DNA of 64,000 bases from an uncultured Clostridia bacterium (GCA_947623585.1 CANQHA010000005.1:1-64000); one strand, 5' to 3'. Shown: positions 22,480-33,300, numbered from the stretch's first letter. The notes: generated from the sequence alone by a model not told the origin. Numbers and translations are program-made.

Positions 22480-23874
22480 ATGAGCAAGACAGCGCGCTTT
22501 TTTGAGGGACTTAAAGACAAGAGGGTGGCGTTCATCGGCACCGGCGTAAGCCACAACGAGCTTATCGCCCTGTTTCTCCGCAAGGGGATAGACGTCACCG
22601 TTCTCGACAAAAAAACAGAGGAGCAGTACGACCCCGCGCTTCTGAAAGAATTAAAGGCGGCGGGCGCAAAATTCCTCACCGGCGATGGATATCTTGACAG
22701 CCTCGAGGATTTCGACGTCGTTTACCGCACCCCGGGAATGTATTACAACCACCCCGCGCTCGTTCGGGCGAGGGAGAACGGCGTGGTCATAACGAGCGAA
22801 ATGGAGAGCTTTTTCGAGCTTTGCCCCTGCCGCATTTTCGCGGTGACCGGCTCGGACGGAAAAACCACGACCACCACCGTCATCTCGGAATTTTTAAAGG
22901 CCGATGGCTATACCGTCTGGCTAGGAGGAAACATCGGAAAGGCGCTTTTGCCGCGTATCGAGAGCATATCCGAGGACGATTACGCCGTCGTCGAGCTTTC
23001 GAGCTTCCAGCTCATTTCGATGAGGCACAGCCCCGACGTCGCCGTGATAACAAACATTGCGCCGAACCACCTTGACGTTCACGGCACCATGGAGGAATAC
23101 ATCTCGGCGAAGTGCAACATTTTGGACCACCAGAGCGCGTTTTCGCGCGCGGTCTTAAACGCCGACAATGCCGAGACCCTGAAACTGAAAGACCGCGTCA
23201 GGGGAACGCTTGCCTTCTTCTCTCGGCTTGAGAAGCCCGCCGTCGGGGCGTATCTCGACTCGGACCGGGTTTTATGCTACTGCGACGGCAGAAAATCGGT
23301 GAAAATAATCCCCGCCGCCGAAATAAGGATACCCGGCGAGCACAACGTCGAAAACTATCTCGCCGCGATATCCGCGGTCTGGGGCGACGTGTCGATAGAA
23401 TCCATCCGCAAGGTGGCGCGCTCGTTCGGAGGAGTAGAGCACCGCATAGAATTCGTCCGCGAGCTCGACGGCGTGAAATACTATAACGATTCGATAGCTT
23501 CAAGTCCGACGAGGGTCATCGCGGGGCTTCGCTCGTTCGGCAGAAAGATAATCGTCATCGCGGGCGGCTATGACAAAAAAATACCCTTTGAGCCGCTTGC
23601 AGGGCCGGTAAACGAGTACGTAAAGGTGCTCGTTTTGATGGGCGCCACCGCCGAAAAGATCGAAAAAGCGGTGACCGGCACCCCGCTTTACGACCCCGAG
23701 AGCCTAAAGATACTTCACGCTTCGTCTATGGCCGAGGCGGTCAGCCTTGCGAGAAGCTCGGCAGCCCCGGGAGACATAATCTCGCTTTCGCCGGCCTGCG
23801 CGTCGTTTGATATGTACCCCAACTTCGAGGCCCGCGGGCGCGACTTCAAAGCGATAGTGAACGCGCTGAAATGA
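22480..23874 (+). CDS. murD: UDP-N-acetylmuramoylalanine--D-glutamate ligase
   Basis: A 464-aa cytoplasmic Mur ligase that adds D-Glu to UDP-MurNAc-L-Ala. Start at ATG 22480 behind AAAGGA. N-terminal Rossmann domain (VAFIGTGVSHNELIALFL), ATP loop GSDGKTTTT at residues 124-132, the NIAPNHLDVHGTMEEY segment and C-terminal SPACASFDMYPNFEARGRDF, close to the MurD-typical SPACASFDMFxNFExRG. Normal length. Its stop overlaps the next gene's start. Confidence 0.95.
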   Translation: MSKTARFFEGLKDKRVAFIGTGVSHNELIALFLRKGIDVTVLDKKTEEQYDPALLKELKAAGAKFLTGDGYLDSLEDFDVVYRTPGMYYNHPALVRARENGVVITSEMESFFELCPCRIFAVTGSDGKTTTTTVISEFLKADGYTVWLGGNIGKALLPRIESISEDDYAVVELSSFQLISMRHSPDVAVITNIAPNHLDVHGTMEEYISAKCNILDHQSAFSRAVLNADNAETLKLKDRVRGTLAFFSRLEKPAVGAYLDSDRVLCYCDGRKSVKIIPAAEIRIPGEHNVENYLAAISAVWGDVSIESIRKVARSFGGVEHRIEFVRELDGVKYYNDSIASSPTRVIAGLRSFGRKIIVIAGGYDKKIPFEPLAGPVNEYVKVLVLMGATAEKIEKAVTGTPLYDPESLKILHASSMAEAVSLARSSAAPGDIISLSPACASFDMYPNFEARGRDFKAIVNALK

Positions 23875-24641
23875 TAAGGTTACTTGACGAGTTCGACGGC
23901 TCGGGGCTTATAAGCTCGCACTGTTCGGCGCAGATACTCTCGCACCTTTCGGCATACGGCGTCGGGTTCGATTTCTGCCGCTTTTACGAGATAGTCTATC
24001 GCCGCCGCGTCGGCGTGATATGCGTTTTCAACGGCTCGGTCTCGGTCGGTCTCAGCGAGGGCGCGAAAAATCTTCGCGAGGCAAAAAGAGAGCTTTCCGA
24101 ATTCCTTGATTTTTCCAGCCCGAGCTTTTGCGAGCTTCCGCCCGAGCTTGCGCCGAGGCAGGGCTTTCAGGGCTTCGAGGCGGTTCCGCGCACTTTCTTC
24201 GAGGTTTCACGCGCCGATTCCTCCGACGGCCTTTTCGAGCCCGACCCCGCGACCGTTTTCAAAACTGTTTTTTCCTCGGAGCAGGCCGATTACGGCGTCT
24301 GGCTGACTGATACGCTAAGGCGGGTAAACTTGGGAATATCGCAGCTTTACGGCTTTGAAAGCTCGGTGCTGACGGTTCGCTTCATTTTGGACGGAAAAGC
24401 GTTTATAAGCGACGTCGCGACCCCTTATGAGGATCGCGGAAAGGGCTTTGCGCGGGAGCTTTTGGGCAGGGTCTCAAAAGCGCTTGCCGACGACGGCATT
24501 TCGGCATATCTTTGCGCCGACCCCGAAGCCGCCGGGTTTTACCGCTCGCTCGGATACCCCGAGATAGGAAGCGACAGGGCTTTTCGGCAAAGGGCAACCG
24601 ACCCTAAGCAGATTTTTAAAAACACAGGAGAGAGAAAATGA
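23871..24641 (+). CDS. GNAT family N-acetyltransferase
   Basis: A 256-aa protein whose C-terminal third is a GNAT domain: ATPYEDRGKGFARELLGRVS matches the acetyl-CoA-binding motif A (R/QxxGxG/A), and AGFYRSLGYPEIG is the usual C-terminal motif. The N-terminal 130 residues are not recognised and may bind the substrate. The start overlaps murD by four bases and the stop overlaps the next gene by four bases, so it is embedded in a wall-synthesis/housekeeping operon; the acetyl acceptor is unknown. Confidence 0.8.
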   Translation: MIRLLDEFDGSGLISSHCSAQILSHLSAYGVGFDFCRFYEIVYRRRVGVICVFNGSVSVGLSEGAKNLREAKRELSEFLDFSSPSFCELPPELAPRQGFQGFEAVPRTFFEVSRADSSDGLFEPDPATVFKTVFSSEQADYGVWLTDTLRRVNLGISQLYGFESSVLTVRFILDGKAFISDVATPYEDRGKGFARELLGRVSKALADDGISAYLCADPEAAGFYRSLGYPEIGSDRAFRQRATDPKQIFKNTGERK

Positions 24642-25906
24642 GAGATTTTTTTAACATCGACAAAAGGCTTCTTGAAAAGGCCGAGGCCGCCGAAAGGGCC
24701 TGCGAAAAGGACTTTGAGCGAATCGAGAGCATAGCCCGAGCGAACGGCGAAAAGGTGCTTGCGGCGTTCATTAACAACCGCGTTTCCGAGCCCTGCCTTC
24801 ACGGCACCACCGGCTACGGCTACGACGACCTCGGCAGAGACGTTTTGGACCGCGTTTACGCCGAGGCTTTCGGCGCCGAGGACGCGCTTGTGCGGTTCAA
24901 CTTCGTCAACGGCACTCACACGATATCGACCGCGCTTTACGGGGTTTTAAGACCGGGCGACAGGCTTCTGATGTGCACCGGAGCGCCCTACGACACTCTT
25001 GAAGAGATAGTCGGAAAGCGCGGAGAGGCCGGAAACGGCTCGCTTCGGGACTACGGAGTTTTATACGAGGAAGTCGGGCTGAAAGAGAACGGTATGCCCG
25101 ATCTTGAGCGCATCTCCGAGAGGGTGAAAGGGGCAAAAGTCGCCTATATCCAGCGTTCGCGGGGATATTCCACCCGCCCGTCCTATACCGTCTCGGACAT
25201 TGAAAGGATAATTAAAACCGTCAAGGCGGCTGAGCCCTCGGCGATAGTAATGGTCGATAACTGCTACGGCGAATTCGTCGAGGAGCGCGAGCCGACCGAC
25301 GTCGGAGCCGACCTTATGATGGGCTCGCTGATAAAAAACCCCGGGGGAGGAATAGCCTCGACCGGCGGCTATATCGCCGGCAGGCGCGACCTTATCGAGC
25401 TTTGCGCATACCGCCTCACCTGCGTGGGAATGGGGAAGGAGATAGGCGCCACGCTTCATCAGAACCGCGAGATGTATCTCGGCTTCTTCCTCGCTCCTCA
25501 GACCGTTTCAAACGCGGTGAAGACCTCGGTGTTCGCGTGCAGACTTTTCTCGTCGCTCGGGTTTGAGACTCTTCCCGCGCCGGGCGAGCCGAGGGCCGAC
25601 ATCATCGCTTCGATACTCTTGAAAAACGAGAATTCACTCTGCTCGTTCATAAGGGGCATACAGCGCGGTTCACCGATAGACGGTTTTGTCTCGCCCGAGC
25701 CGTCGGATATGCCGGGGTATGAATCCAAAGTGATAATGGCGGCGGGAGCTTTCACCATGGGCGCTTCGATAGAGCTTTCGGCCGACGCGCCGATTCGCGA
25801 GCCGTTCGCCGCATGGCTTCAGGGCGGAATAACATATCCCGCGGGCAGAATGGGCGTTATCATGGCCGCCCAGAATATGCTCGACGAAAAAACGCTTACT
25901 CTTTGA
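24638..25906 (+). CDS. methionine gamma-lyase family PLP protein (COG4100)
   Basis: A 422-aa PLP-dependent protein of the COG4100 family (annotated as aluminium-resistance or methionine gamma-lyase family). The N-terminus reads RVSEPCLHGTTGYGYDDLGRD, a family hallmark. The cofactor lysine is in MMGSLIKNPGGGIASTGGY. The activity in vivo is not established; Cys/Met catabolism is the usual guess. Lies between the GNAT and hprK genes with overlap upstream and a 14-base gap downstream. Confidence 0.88.
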   Translation: MRDFFNIDKRLLEKAEAAERACEKDFERIESIARANGEKVLAAFINNRVSEPCLHGTTGYGYDDLGRDVLDRVYAEAFGAEDALVRFNFVNGTHTISTALYGVLRPGDRLLMCTGAPYDTLEEIVGKRGEAGNGSLRDYGVLYEEVGLKENGMPDLERISERVKGAKVAYIQRSRGYSTRPSYTVSDIERIIKTVKAAEPSAIVMVDNCYGEFVEEREPTDVGADLMMGSLIKNPGGGIASTGGYIAGRRDLIELCAYRLTCVGMGKEIGATLHQNREMYLGFFLAPQTVSNAVKTSVFACRLFSSLGFETLPAPGEPRADIIASILLKNENSLCSFIRGIQRGSPIDGFVSPEPSDMPGYESKVIMAAGAFTMGASIELSADAPIREPFAAWLQGGITYPAGRMGVIMAAQNMLDEKTLTL

Positions 25907-25920
25907 AGGAGGAATAAAAA

Positions 25921-26880
25921 ATGTCAGAGGTCTACAAAGTTTCGCTGAAGCAGCTTGTCGATGAGCTTCGCCTTGAGGTGATATACACCCCGGGCGACCT
26001 TGACAAGATATATATCTACAACAACGATATAAACCGACCCGCGCTCCAGCTCACCGGCTTTTATGAATACTTCAACACCGAAAAGGTCCAGGCCTGCGGA
26101 AACACCGAGTTCGCTTATCTCAAAGAGCTCGACGATGAAACACGGCTTTTGAGGCTTGACAAGCTGTTTTCCTATAAGTTCCCCGCGCTGATAATCTGCA
26201 TGAATCACGACGTTTTTCCCGAAATGCTTTCCTCGGCGCAAAAATACGGCGTTCCGCTTTTGAGGACCACCCTCGGTTCGTCCGAGCTTTTGGCGAGGGG
26301 CATAGCCTATCTCAACGTCGAGCTCGCCCAGCGAATCACCCGCCACGGCGTTCTTATCGAAATCTACGGCGAGGGCGTACTTATTGTCGGAGAGAGCGGC
26401 GTCGGTAAATCCGAGACCGCGATAGAGCTTGTCAAGCGAGGTCACCGCCTTGTCGCCGACGACGCGGTCGAGATCAAAAAGGTCTCGGCGATATCCCTTG
26501 TCGGCTCGTCGCCCGAAAACATCAGGCATTTTATCGAGCTCAGGGGCATAGGCATAGTCAACGTCCGCCGGCTTTACGGCATGGGCTCGATAAAAACCAC
26601 CGAGCGCATCGACCTTGTCGTCAAGCTGGAGCCTTGGGACCCCGACCGTTTCTATGACCGCATGGGAGTTGACAGCGAGTTCACAAGCATTTTGGGCGTA
26701 AAGGTCCCGAGCATAACCATTCCCGTAAAGCCCGGGCGCAACCTTGCCGTCATTCTTGAAGTCGCCGCGATGAACAACCGCGAAAAGAAGATGGGCTATA
26801 ACGCCGCGCAGGAGCTTTTGGGCAATCTCGGGCTTGAAATGGAATCGAACGAGACCGTTTCAAACTGGCAGGATTTCTGA
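25921..26880 (+). CDS. hprK: HPr kinase/phosphorylase
   Basis: A 319-aa bifunctional enzyme that phosphorylates or dephosphorylates Ser46 of HPr and so controls carbon catabolite regulation in Firmicutes. P-loop GESGVGKSE at residues 157-165, followed by LVADDAVEIKK and the C-terminal signature IELRGIGIVNVRRLYGMGSI. Normal length. Start at ATG 25921 with AAGGAGG upstream. Neighbouring PHP, murB, rapZ and whiA follow the usual clostridial order. Confidence 0.96.
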   Translation: MSEVYKVSLKQLVDELRLEVIYTPGDLDKIYIYNNDINRPALQLTGFYEYFNTEKVQACGNTEFAYLKELDDETRLLRLDKLFSYKFPALIICMNHDVFPEMLSSAQKYGVPLLRTTLGSSELLARGIAYLNVELAQRITRHGVLIEIYGEGVLIVGESGVGKSETAIELVKRGHRLVADDAVEIKKVSAISLVGSSPENIRHFIELRGIGIVNVRRLYGMGSIKTTERIDLVVKLEPWDPDRFYDRMGVDSEFTSILGVKVPSITIPVKPGRNLAVILEVAAMNNREKKMGYNAAQELLGNLGLEMESNETVSNWQDF

Positions 26881-26896
26881 TAAAAGGGGATAAAAA

Positions 26897-27628
26897 GTGA
26901 CTATTCAAGCGGATCTGCATACGCACACCGTAGCTTCGACGCACGCGTACTCAACAATAACCGAAAACTGCGCTCAGGCCGAAAGGATAGGCGTAAAGTG
27001 CGTCGCATTGACAGACCACGGAACCGCCGTGCCCGATTCTCCGCACATATGGCATTTCGGCAATATGCGCGTTTTGCCGAGAAAAATCTGCGGCGTGACC
27101 GTTCTCAAAGGCGTCGAGGCGAACATAATAAATTATGACGGCGAGCTCGATATTCCTCAAAATCGCCTCGATCAGATCGAATGGGTCGCGGCTTCATATC
27201 ACCGCTATTACTTCGACGGCTTTTCTCCCGCCGACCCGAAAACCGTGACCGAGGGCTATCTCAAACTTTTTGACAGATATCTTGTCGATATCGTCGGGCA
27301 TCCGACTACGCAAAATTTTCCCGTCGATTGGGAAAGACTCGTAAAAGCCGCGAAGGAGCGCGATATCCTTCTTGAACTTAACGAAAGCTCGTTTGTCACC
27401 AAAAAAAGCCCGAAGGAGAATATCCTCGCCATGCTTGAAGCCTGCAAAAAGTACGGCTGCGAGATAGCGGTCGACAGCGACGCGCACTTTTGGACGCAGA
27501 TAGCCGAGGTTAAAAATGTTATGCGCGTTATTGAGGAGACCGGGTTTCCGCAAAGCCTCATCGCCAACCTTGAATGGGAGCGGCTTCGCGAGAAAATCTT
27601 AAAAAAGCGTCCGACGCTTGATATATAA
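26897..27628 (+). CDS. PHP-domain phosphatase (YcdX-like)
   Basis: A 243-aa metal-dependent phosphoesterase with a GTG start at 26897 behind AGGGGA. Metal-binding motifs are DLHTHTVAS near the N-terminus, TDHG near residue 37, EANI, the SYHRYY segment, GHPTTQ and AVDSDAHF near the C-terminus, the nine-ligand trinuclear site of YcdX-type PHP proteins. The substrate is not known. It sits in the conserved hprK-PHP-murB block of Clostridia. Confidence 0.88.
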   Translation: MTIQADLHTHTVASTHAYSTITENCAQAERIGVKCVALTDHGTAVPDSPHIWHFGNMRVLPRKICGVTVLKGVEANIINYDGELDIPQNRLDQIEWVAASYHRYYFDGFSPADPKTVTEGYLKLFDRYLVDIVGHPTTQNFPVDWERLVKAAKERDILLELNESSFVTKKSPKENILAMLEACKKYGCEIAVDSDAHFWTQIAEVKNVMRVIEETGFPQSLIANLEWERLREKILKKRPTLDI

Positions 27629-27645
27629 CTTAAAGGGGATAATTT

Positions 27646-28575
27646 ATGACATATCCTGAAATGCTGAGCAAGGCCGAGGCGCTCGCTTCGGATTTCGGCT
27701 GCGCCGTTTTGCGCGGCGAACCGCTTTCAAAGCATACTTCTGTCAGAGTCGGAGGGCCCTGCGACCTGATGATCTTTGCGCCCGACGCCGAAACAGCGGC
27801 GAGGCTCCACTTTGAATTCGCGGGGATTTCGCTTTATTCGATGATCTTGGGCAACGGCTCGAACTGCCTTTTTTCCGACGACGGTTTTCGCGGAGCGGTG
27901 ATAGTTCCGCTCAAAGACCCCGGCGGTATAACCGTTTCGGGAGGCCTTATAACCGCCCCGGCGGGGGCTCAGCTTTCGGCGGTCTGCTCAAAAGCCCTTG
28001 AAAGCTCGCTTACCGGGCTTGAATTCGCCTGCGGCATACCCGGAACGGTCGGCGGAGCGGTCTATATGAACGCTGGGGCTTACGGCGGAGAGATAAAGGG
28101 GATAATCGAGACCGCAAGAGCCATGGACCTCTCGGGGAAAATAAGGGATTATTCCGCCGAGGACCTCATGCTCGGCTACCGCTCGTCGAGGTTTTCTTTC
28201 AGCGGCGAGGTGATTCTTTCCGCAACGTTCAGGCTCGAAAAGGGCGACAGGGAAGCTATCGGCGCCAAAATGCAGGAGCTTCTTTCAAGAAGACGGGCGC
28301 GCCAGCCCCTTGAATATCCATCGTTCGGCTCGGCGTTCAAGCGCCCCGAGGGGACCTTTGCGGGGCTTGTGATAGAAGAGAGCGGGCTTAAGGGCAAAAC
28401 CGTCGGCAAGGCGCAGATAAGCCCGAAGCACGCGAATTTCATCATCAATCTCGGCGGAGCGACTTCAAAGGACATCGTCGGGCTTATCGAGCTTGCGCAA
28501 AAAACTGTTTTGGAGAAGACAGGTTTTGTTTTAGAGCCCGAGGTAAGGCTTATTCCGCCCGAAAAGCAACAGTAA
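27646..28575 (+). CDS. murB: UDP-N-acetylenolpyruvoylglucosamine reductase
   Basis: A 309-aa FAD enzyme of peptidoglycan precursor synthesis (enolpyruvyl to lactyl reduction). Motifs: SKHTSVRVGGPCDLM (about 29-43), ILGNGSNCLFSDDGF, ACGIPGTVGGAVYMNAGAYG, LGYRSSRFS and the catalytic ending EPEVRLIP. Type IIa/b-like, normal length. 17 bases after the PHP gene and 18 before rapZ. Confidence 0.95.
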   Translation: MTYPEMLSKAEALASDFGCAVLRGEPLSKHTSVRVGGPCDLMIFAPDAETAARLHFEFAGISLYSMILGNGSNCLFSDDGFRGAVIVPLKDPGGITVSGGLITAPAGAQLSAVCSKALESSLTGLEFACGIPGTVGGAVYMNAGAYGGEIKGIIETARAMDLSGKIRDYSAEDLMLGYRSSRFSFSGEVILSATFRLEKGDREAIGAKMQELLSRRRARQPLEYPSFGSAFKRPEGTFAGLVIEESGLKGKTVGKAQISPKHANFIINLGGATSKDIVGLIELAQKTVLEKTGFVLEPEVRLIPPEKQQ

Positions 28576-28593
28576 TTTCAAGGAGCTGACAAA

Positions 28594-29448
28594 ATGAAAA
28601 TCGTTATCGTCACCGGAATGTCCGGCGCCGGAAAATCAACCGTGCTCAACGTCTTTGAGGACCTTGACTATTATTGCATAGACAATATGCCCCCCGAGCT
28701 TCTTTCCATCTTCGCGGGGCTGATACGCAATTCCGACCCGAGGACCGAGCGCCTCTGCTTTGCGATAGACATTCGCTCGGGCGAGCTTTTCTCGAAATTC
28801 CGAGAGAGCGTTGACGCGCTTAGGGCTTCGGGAAACGACGTCACGGTCGTTTATATGGACTGCGACGACAATGAACTTGTCAAGCGATATAAAGAGACCC
28901 GCCGCAGGCACCCTCTTGAGAACGAGACCTCGGGAAATCTTCTTCGGGCGATAGAGATGGAGCGCTCAGAGCTTTCTTCTGCAAGAGTCCTTGCGGACAT
29001 CTATCTTGATTCCACCGAAATTTCCGCCTCGGCGCTAAAAACAAGGATACGCAGCCTTTTCGAGAGCGTCGGCGGCAGCATGATAATCAACGTCGTTTCC
29101 TTCGGCTATATGTTCGGCGTTCCGAAAGACGCCGATCTGATGTTTGACGTCAGGTGCCTGAAAAACCCGTTCTATGTTCCCGAGCTGAGGCTTAAAAACG
29201 GTCTTTGCGACGATGTTTTCGATTATGTTTTCGGCGAGGAGAGCGCCCGGCAGCTTTATGACAAAATAAAAGAGCTCGTCAGCTTTTTGATACCGCTTTA
29301 TATCAAAGAGGGCAAGACCCGCCTTGTCGTGGCGTTCGGCTGCACCGGCGGAAAGCACCGCAGCGTGAGCTTTGCGCGCCGCCTTTCTGAGGACTTAAAG
29401 GCCGAGGGGTTTGACGCCCGGGCCGAGCACAGGTGCGTTGAAAGATGA
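28594..29448 (+). CDS. rapZ: RapZ-type nucleotide-binding protein
   Basis: A 284-aa P-loop protein: Walker A GMSGAGKST (residues 8-16), then YYCIDNMPPELL, and the C-terminal signature FGCTGGKHRSVSFARRL. In E. coli RapZ controls glmS mRNA decay; in Gram-positives (YvjJ/YvcJ-like) the role is less clear. Most clostridial clusters insert yvcK/mgfK between rapZ and whiA; here the rapZ stop overlaps the whiA start directly. Confidence 0.93.
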   Translation: MKIVIVTGMSGAGKSTVLNVFEDLDYYCIDNMPPELLSIFAGLIRNSDPRTERLCFAIDIRSGELFSKFRESVDALRASGNDVTVVYMDCDDNELVKRYKETRRRHPLENETSGNLLRAIEMERSELSSARVLADIYLDSTEISASALKTRIRSLFESVGGSMIINVVSFGYMFGVPKDADLMFDVRCLKNPFYVPELRLKNGLCDDVFDYVFGEESARQLYDKIKELVSFLIPLYIKEGKTRLVVAFGCTGGKHRSVSFARRLSEDLKAEGFDARAEHRCVER

Positions 29449-30377
29449 ACGCTCCGCTTTTTTCTCATCGGGTCAAGGCCGAGGCCGCCTCGGGGATATC
29501 GGGGCGCAAAAAGTGCGTCGCGTGCTTAAAGGGTATGCTCGTCTCGGCGGGCTTCGTCGGAAGCGATAAGATCGTCTTCAAGACCGAAAACCCCGACGTC
29601 TGCGACCTTTTCTTCCGCCTCTGCGCCCATGCTGCGGGCGAAAGCGGCGTCGGCGTTTTTGAGCGCCGAAGCTCAAGCGGCTCGCCTCGCTTTGAAATAA
29701 CCGTCTCGGGCAAAAGCGCCGTTTCTGCGGTCTTAGAAGACGCGGGGGCAGCCGTTTCGCCAGTCGGCGGGCTTTTCGAGCCGTTCTCGGGGCTTTCCGA
29801 GGGCGACGTCGGCCCTTTTTTGGCGGGAGTTTTTTTGGGCTGCGGCACCGTCGTCGAGCCTCAGAAAAGCTATCACCTTGAATTCGTAATGCAAAGCGTC
29901 GAGCTTTGCCGCGGCCTGAGCGGGCTTTTGGAGGGTCGCATCGGCTTCGGCGGGGGAATAACTCCGCGAAAAAGCGCGAGCGTTTTATATTTCAAAGAGA
30001 GCGAGCAGATCGAGGACATACTTACGCTCATCGGTGCGCAGAAAGAGAGCCTTGAGCTGATGAACGTAAAAATATATAAGGATCTGAGAAACCACGCCAA
30101 CCGCGCAACGAACTGCGACACCGCAAACCTTGAGCGCCAGAACCGTTCGGCGGCAAAGCAGATCGAGGCGATAGAAAAGATAGCCTCGGGCGAAAAGGGG
30201 CTTTTTTCACTGCCGGACGAGCTTAGGGAGCTTTGCCGGCTGAGGCTCGAATACCCCGAAATGAGCCTTTCGGAGCTGAGTTTAAAAACAAACCCGCCGC
30301 TTTCCCGCTCGGGTATAAACCACCGCTTCGCGAGAATTCTCGCCGCGGCAGAGAAGATCGGAGGCAAAAATGCCTGA
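29445..30377 (+). CDS. whiA: DNA-binding protein WhiA
   Basis: A 310-aa protein: an N-terminal degenerate LAGLIDADG homing-endonuclease fold (FLAGVFLGCGTV and LEFVMQSVELCRGL) and a C-terminal HTH (LPDELRELCRLRLEYPEMSLSELS, split here). WhiA affects sporulation septation in actinomycetes and cell division/chromosome segregation in Firmicutes. Overlaps rapZ by four bases and dnaE by eight. Confidence 0.93.
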   Translation: MNAPLFSHRVKAEAASGISGRKKCVACLKGMLVSAGFVGSDKIVFKTENPDVCDLFFRLCAHAAGESGVGVFERRSSSGSPRFEITVSGKSAVSAVLEDAGAAVSPVGGLFEPFSGLSEGDVGPFLAGVFLGCGTVVEPQKSYHLEFVMQSVELCRGLSGLLEGRIGFGGGITPRKSASVLYFKESEQIEDILTLIGAQKESLELMNVKIYKDLRNHANRATNCDTANLERQNRSAAKQIEAIEKIASGEKGLFSLPDELRELCRLRLEYPEMSLSELSLKTNPPLSRSGINHRFARILAAAEKIGGKNA

Positions 30378-33300
30378 ATTCGTGCATATACACGTTCACA
30401 GCGAATATTCGCTGCTTGACGGCGCCTGCCGTATCAAGCGGCTCGTTTCGCGTGCAAAGCAGTTCGGCATGAAAGCGCTTGCGGTGACCGACCACGGAAA
30501 CGTCTGCGCCGCCGTTGAGTTTTACAACGAGTGCCGCGCCGCCGGAATCAAGCCGATAATCGGCTGCGAGGTATACGTCGCCCCGAGGACCCGCTTTGAC
30601 AAGGCCGGAAAAGCCGATCTTTCGCCCTATCACCTGATACTTCTCTGCAAAAACGCCGAGGGCTATAAAAACCTCTGCAAGCTGGTCTCGCTGTCCTATA
30701 CCGAGGGGTTTTACTCAAAGCCGAGAATAGATTTCGAGCTTCTCGAAGAATATCACGGCGGGCTGATTTGTATGTCCGCCTGCCTTGCGGGAGAAGTCGC
30801 CCGGCGGCTTTCGGACGGCGATTACGACGGCGCAAAAGAGACCGCGCAAAAATACCGTTCTCTTTTCGGAGAAGATTATTATATCGAAGTGCAGGACCAC
30901 GGCCTTGAGGAGCAGCGGGAGATCCTGCCATATCAGTACCGCCTCTCGCGCGAGCTCGGAATAAAGCTGTGCGCGACTAACGACTGCCACTATATCGACA
31001 GGTCCGACGCGAGGGCTCAGAAGCTGCTGATGTGCATTGCCACCAACACCACCGAAAACGACCCCGACGCCATGACCTTTAAGACCGGCGAGTTTTATTT
31101 CAAGTCGCCCGAGGAGATGACCGAGCTTTTCGCGGCTCACCCCGAGGCTATATCCTCGACGGTCGAGATAGCCGAAAAATGCGGCTTTGATTTTGAATTC
31201 GGAGTAACCAAGCTGCCCGGTTTTTCTATCGAAGGAGTTGCGGACAACGCGGCTTATCTTCGAGATCTCTGCGAAAAGGGCTTTTTTGAGAGATACGGCG
31301 AAAGCCCGCCCGAGGGCGCTCGCGAAAGGCTTGAATACGAGCTTTCGGTGATAGAGAAAATGGGCTTTGTAAACTATTATCTCATCGTCTGGGATTTTAT
31401 CCGCTATGCAAAGTCTGTGGGGATACCCGTAGGCCCCGGAAGAGGCTCGGGCGCGGGAAGCCTTTGCGCCTACTGCGTCGGGATAACCGGAATCGACCCT
31501 TTGAGATACGGGCTTCTTTTCGAGCGCTTTTTGAACCCCGAGCGCGTTTCTATGCCCGACTTTGACATTGATTTTTGCGTCGAGCGCCGACAGGAGGTCA
31601 TCGAGTATGTGAAAAGGCGTTACGGCGCCGACCATGTCGCTCAGATAATCACCTTCGGCACGATGGCTGCAAAAAACGCTATCCGCGACGTTGCCCGCGC
31701 CATGGCGCTTCCTTACAGCCTTGCCGACAGGGTCGCAAAGGCGGTGCCGTTCGGATATGACATTCAGCGCGCCATTGACGAAAACTCCGATTTCAGGGAG
31801 ATATATCAGAGCGACCCGAAGATCCGCGAGCTCGTCGATATGGCGAAGCAGGTCGAGGGTATGCCGAGGCACGCCTCGACCCACGCCGCGGGCGTAGTTA
31901 TAACCGACGGCCCGGTCAGCGATTATGTTCCGCTTCAGACAAACGACGGTCAGCCGGTCACTCAATACACCATGACGGTGCTTGAAAGGCTCGGGCTTTT
32001 GAAGATTGATTTTCTCGGCCTCAGAAACCTGACGGTCATTCGCGAGGCGCAGAACGCCGTCCAAAAGACCGACCCCGGCTTTGACATCGAAAAGATATCC
32101 TATGACGACCCAGAGGTGTTCAAAATGCTCGCCCGAGGCGACACTTCGGGAGTTTTTCAGTTCGAGTCGGGCGGAATGACCTCGACGATAATGAGGCTCG
32201 TTCCGCAAAACCTTGAAGATTTGATAGCGGTCATCTCGCTTTACCGTCCGGGGCCGATGGATTCGATCCCGACATATATCCGCAACCGCCACGACCCCTC
32301 GAAGATAGCATATAAAACTCCGCTTCTTGAGCCTATTCTCGGCGTCACCTACGGCTGCGTCGTCTATCAGGAGCAGGTCATGCAGATTTTCAGAAGCCTT
32401 GCGGGGTATTCCTACGGCAGGGCGGACGTTGTCAGGCGGGCGATGGCAAAAAAGAAGCACGACGTTTTGGAGGCCGAGCGAAAGGCTTTCGTTTTCGGAG
32501 ACGAGAACACCCCCGGCTGCCTTAAAAACGGCGTTTCCGAAAGCGTTGCGAACCAGCTTTTCGACGATATGCTTTCCTTTGCCTCCTACGCTTTCAACAA
32601 ATCCCACGCCGCGGCTTATGCGACGGTGGCCTATCAGACCGCATATTTAAAGCTGCACTATTTTAAAGAGTATATGGCGGCACTTTTAACGAGCGTTCTT
32701 GACAGCGCCTCGAAGGTCACCGAATACACCGAGGAGTGCGAGTCAAAGGGCGTAAAGATACTCGGCCCCGACGTCAATTTAAGCGGCGTGGGCTTCACCT
32801 CTGACGGCGACGGCATACGCTTCGGGCTTTTGGCGATAAAAAGCCTCGGCAGGGGAATGATAGACGGCCTCATCGCCGAGCGCGAAAGCGGAGGGCCGTT
32901 CACGTCGCTTTACGATTTCGTCGAGAGAATGTACGGCAAGGAGCTCAATTCTCGGGCGGTCGAGGCGCTGATAATGTCCGGCGCGTTCGACTGTTTTCCG
33001 AACAACCGCCGCGAGATGCTCGGAAATTACGACGTTATAATGTCGGCGGTCTCCGAATCGAAGCGCGAAAACCTTGAGGGGCAGTTCGACCTTTTCGGCG
33101 AGAGCGGAAGCGAGCCGACTATCCCCTCGGCGGCCGAATATCCTCTTTCCGAGCTTCTGGAAATGGAAAAAGAGACCATCGGAATCTATGTTTCGGGGCA
33201 TCCGCTTTCCGAGTATTCGGGCTGGCTTTTTGCGGGCGGAATGAACACCGCAAGGCAGATAATCGAGGGCGCTTCGCCCGACGTTAAGAGCTTTTCCGAC

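Noticed and set aside
23871-24641. RimI-type ribosomal protein acetyltransferase
   Set aside because: The GNAT motif is clear, but the protein has a 130-residue unknown N-terminal part and lacks the RimI length and context.
30715-32607. 630-codon minus-strand frame inside dnaE
   Set aside because: Antisense shadow of an unambiguous DnaE; the residues mirror codon bias of the opposite strand.
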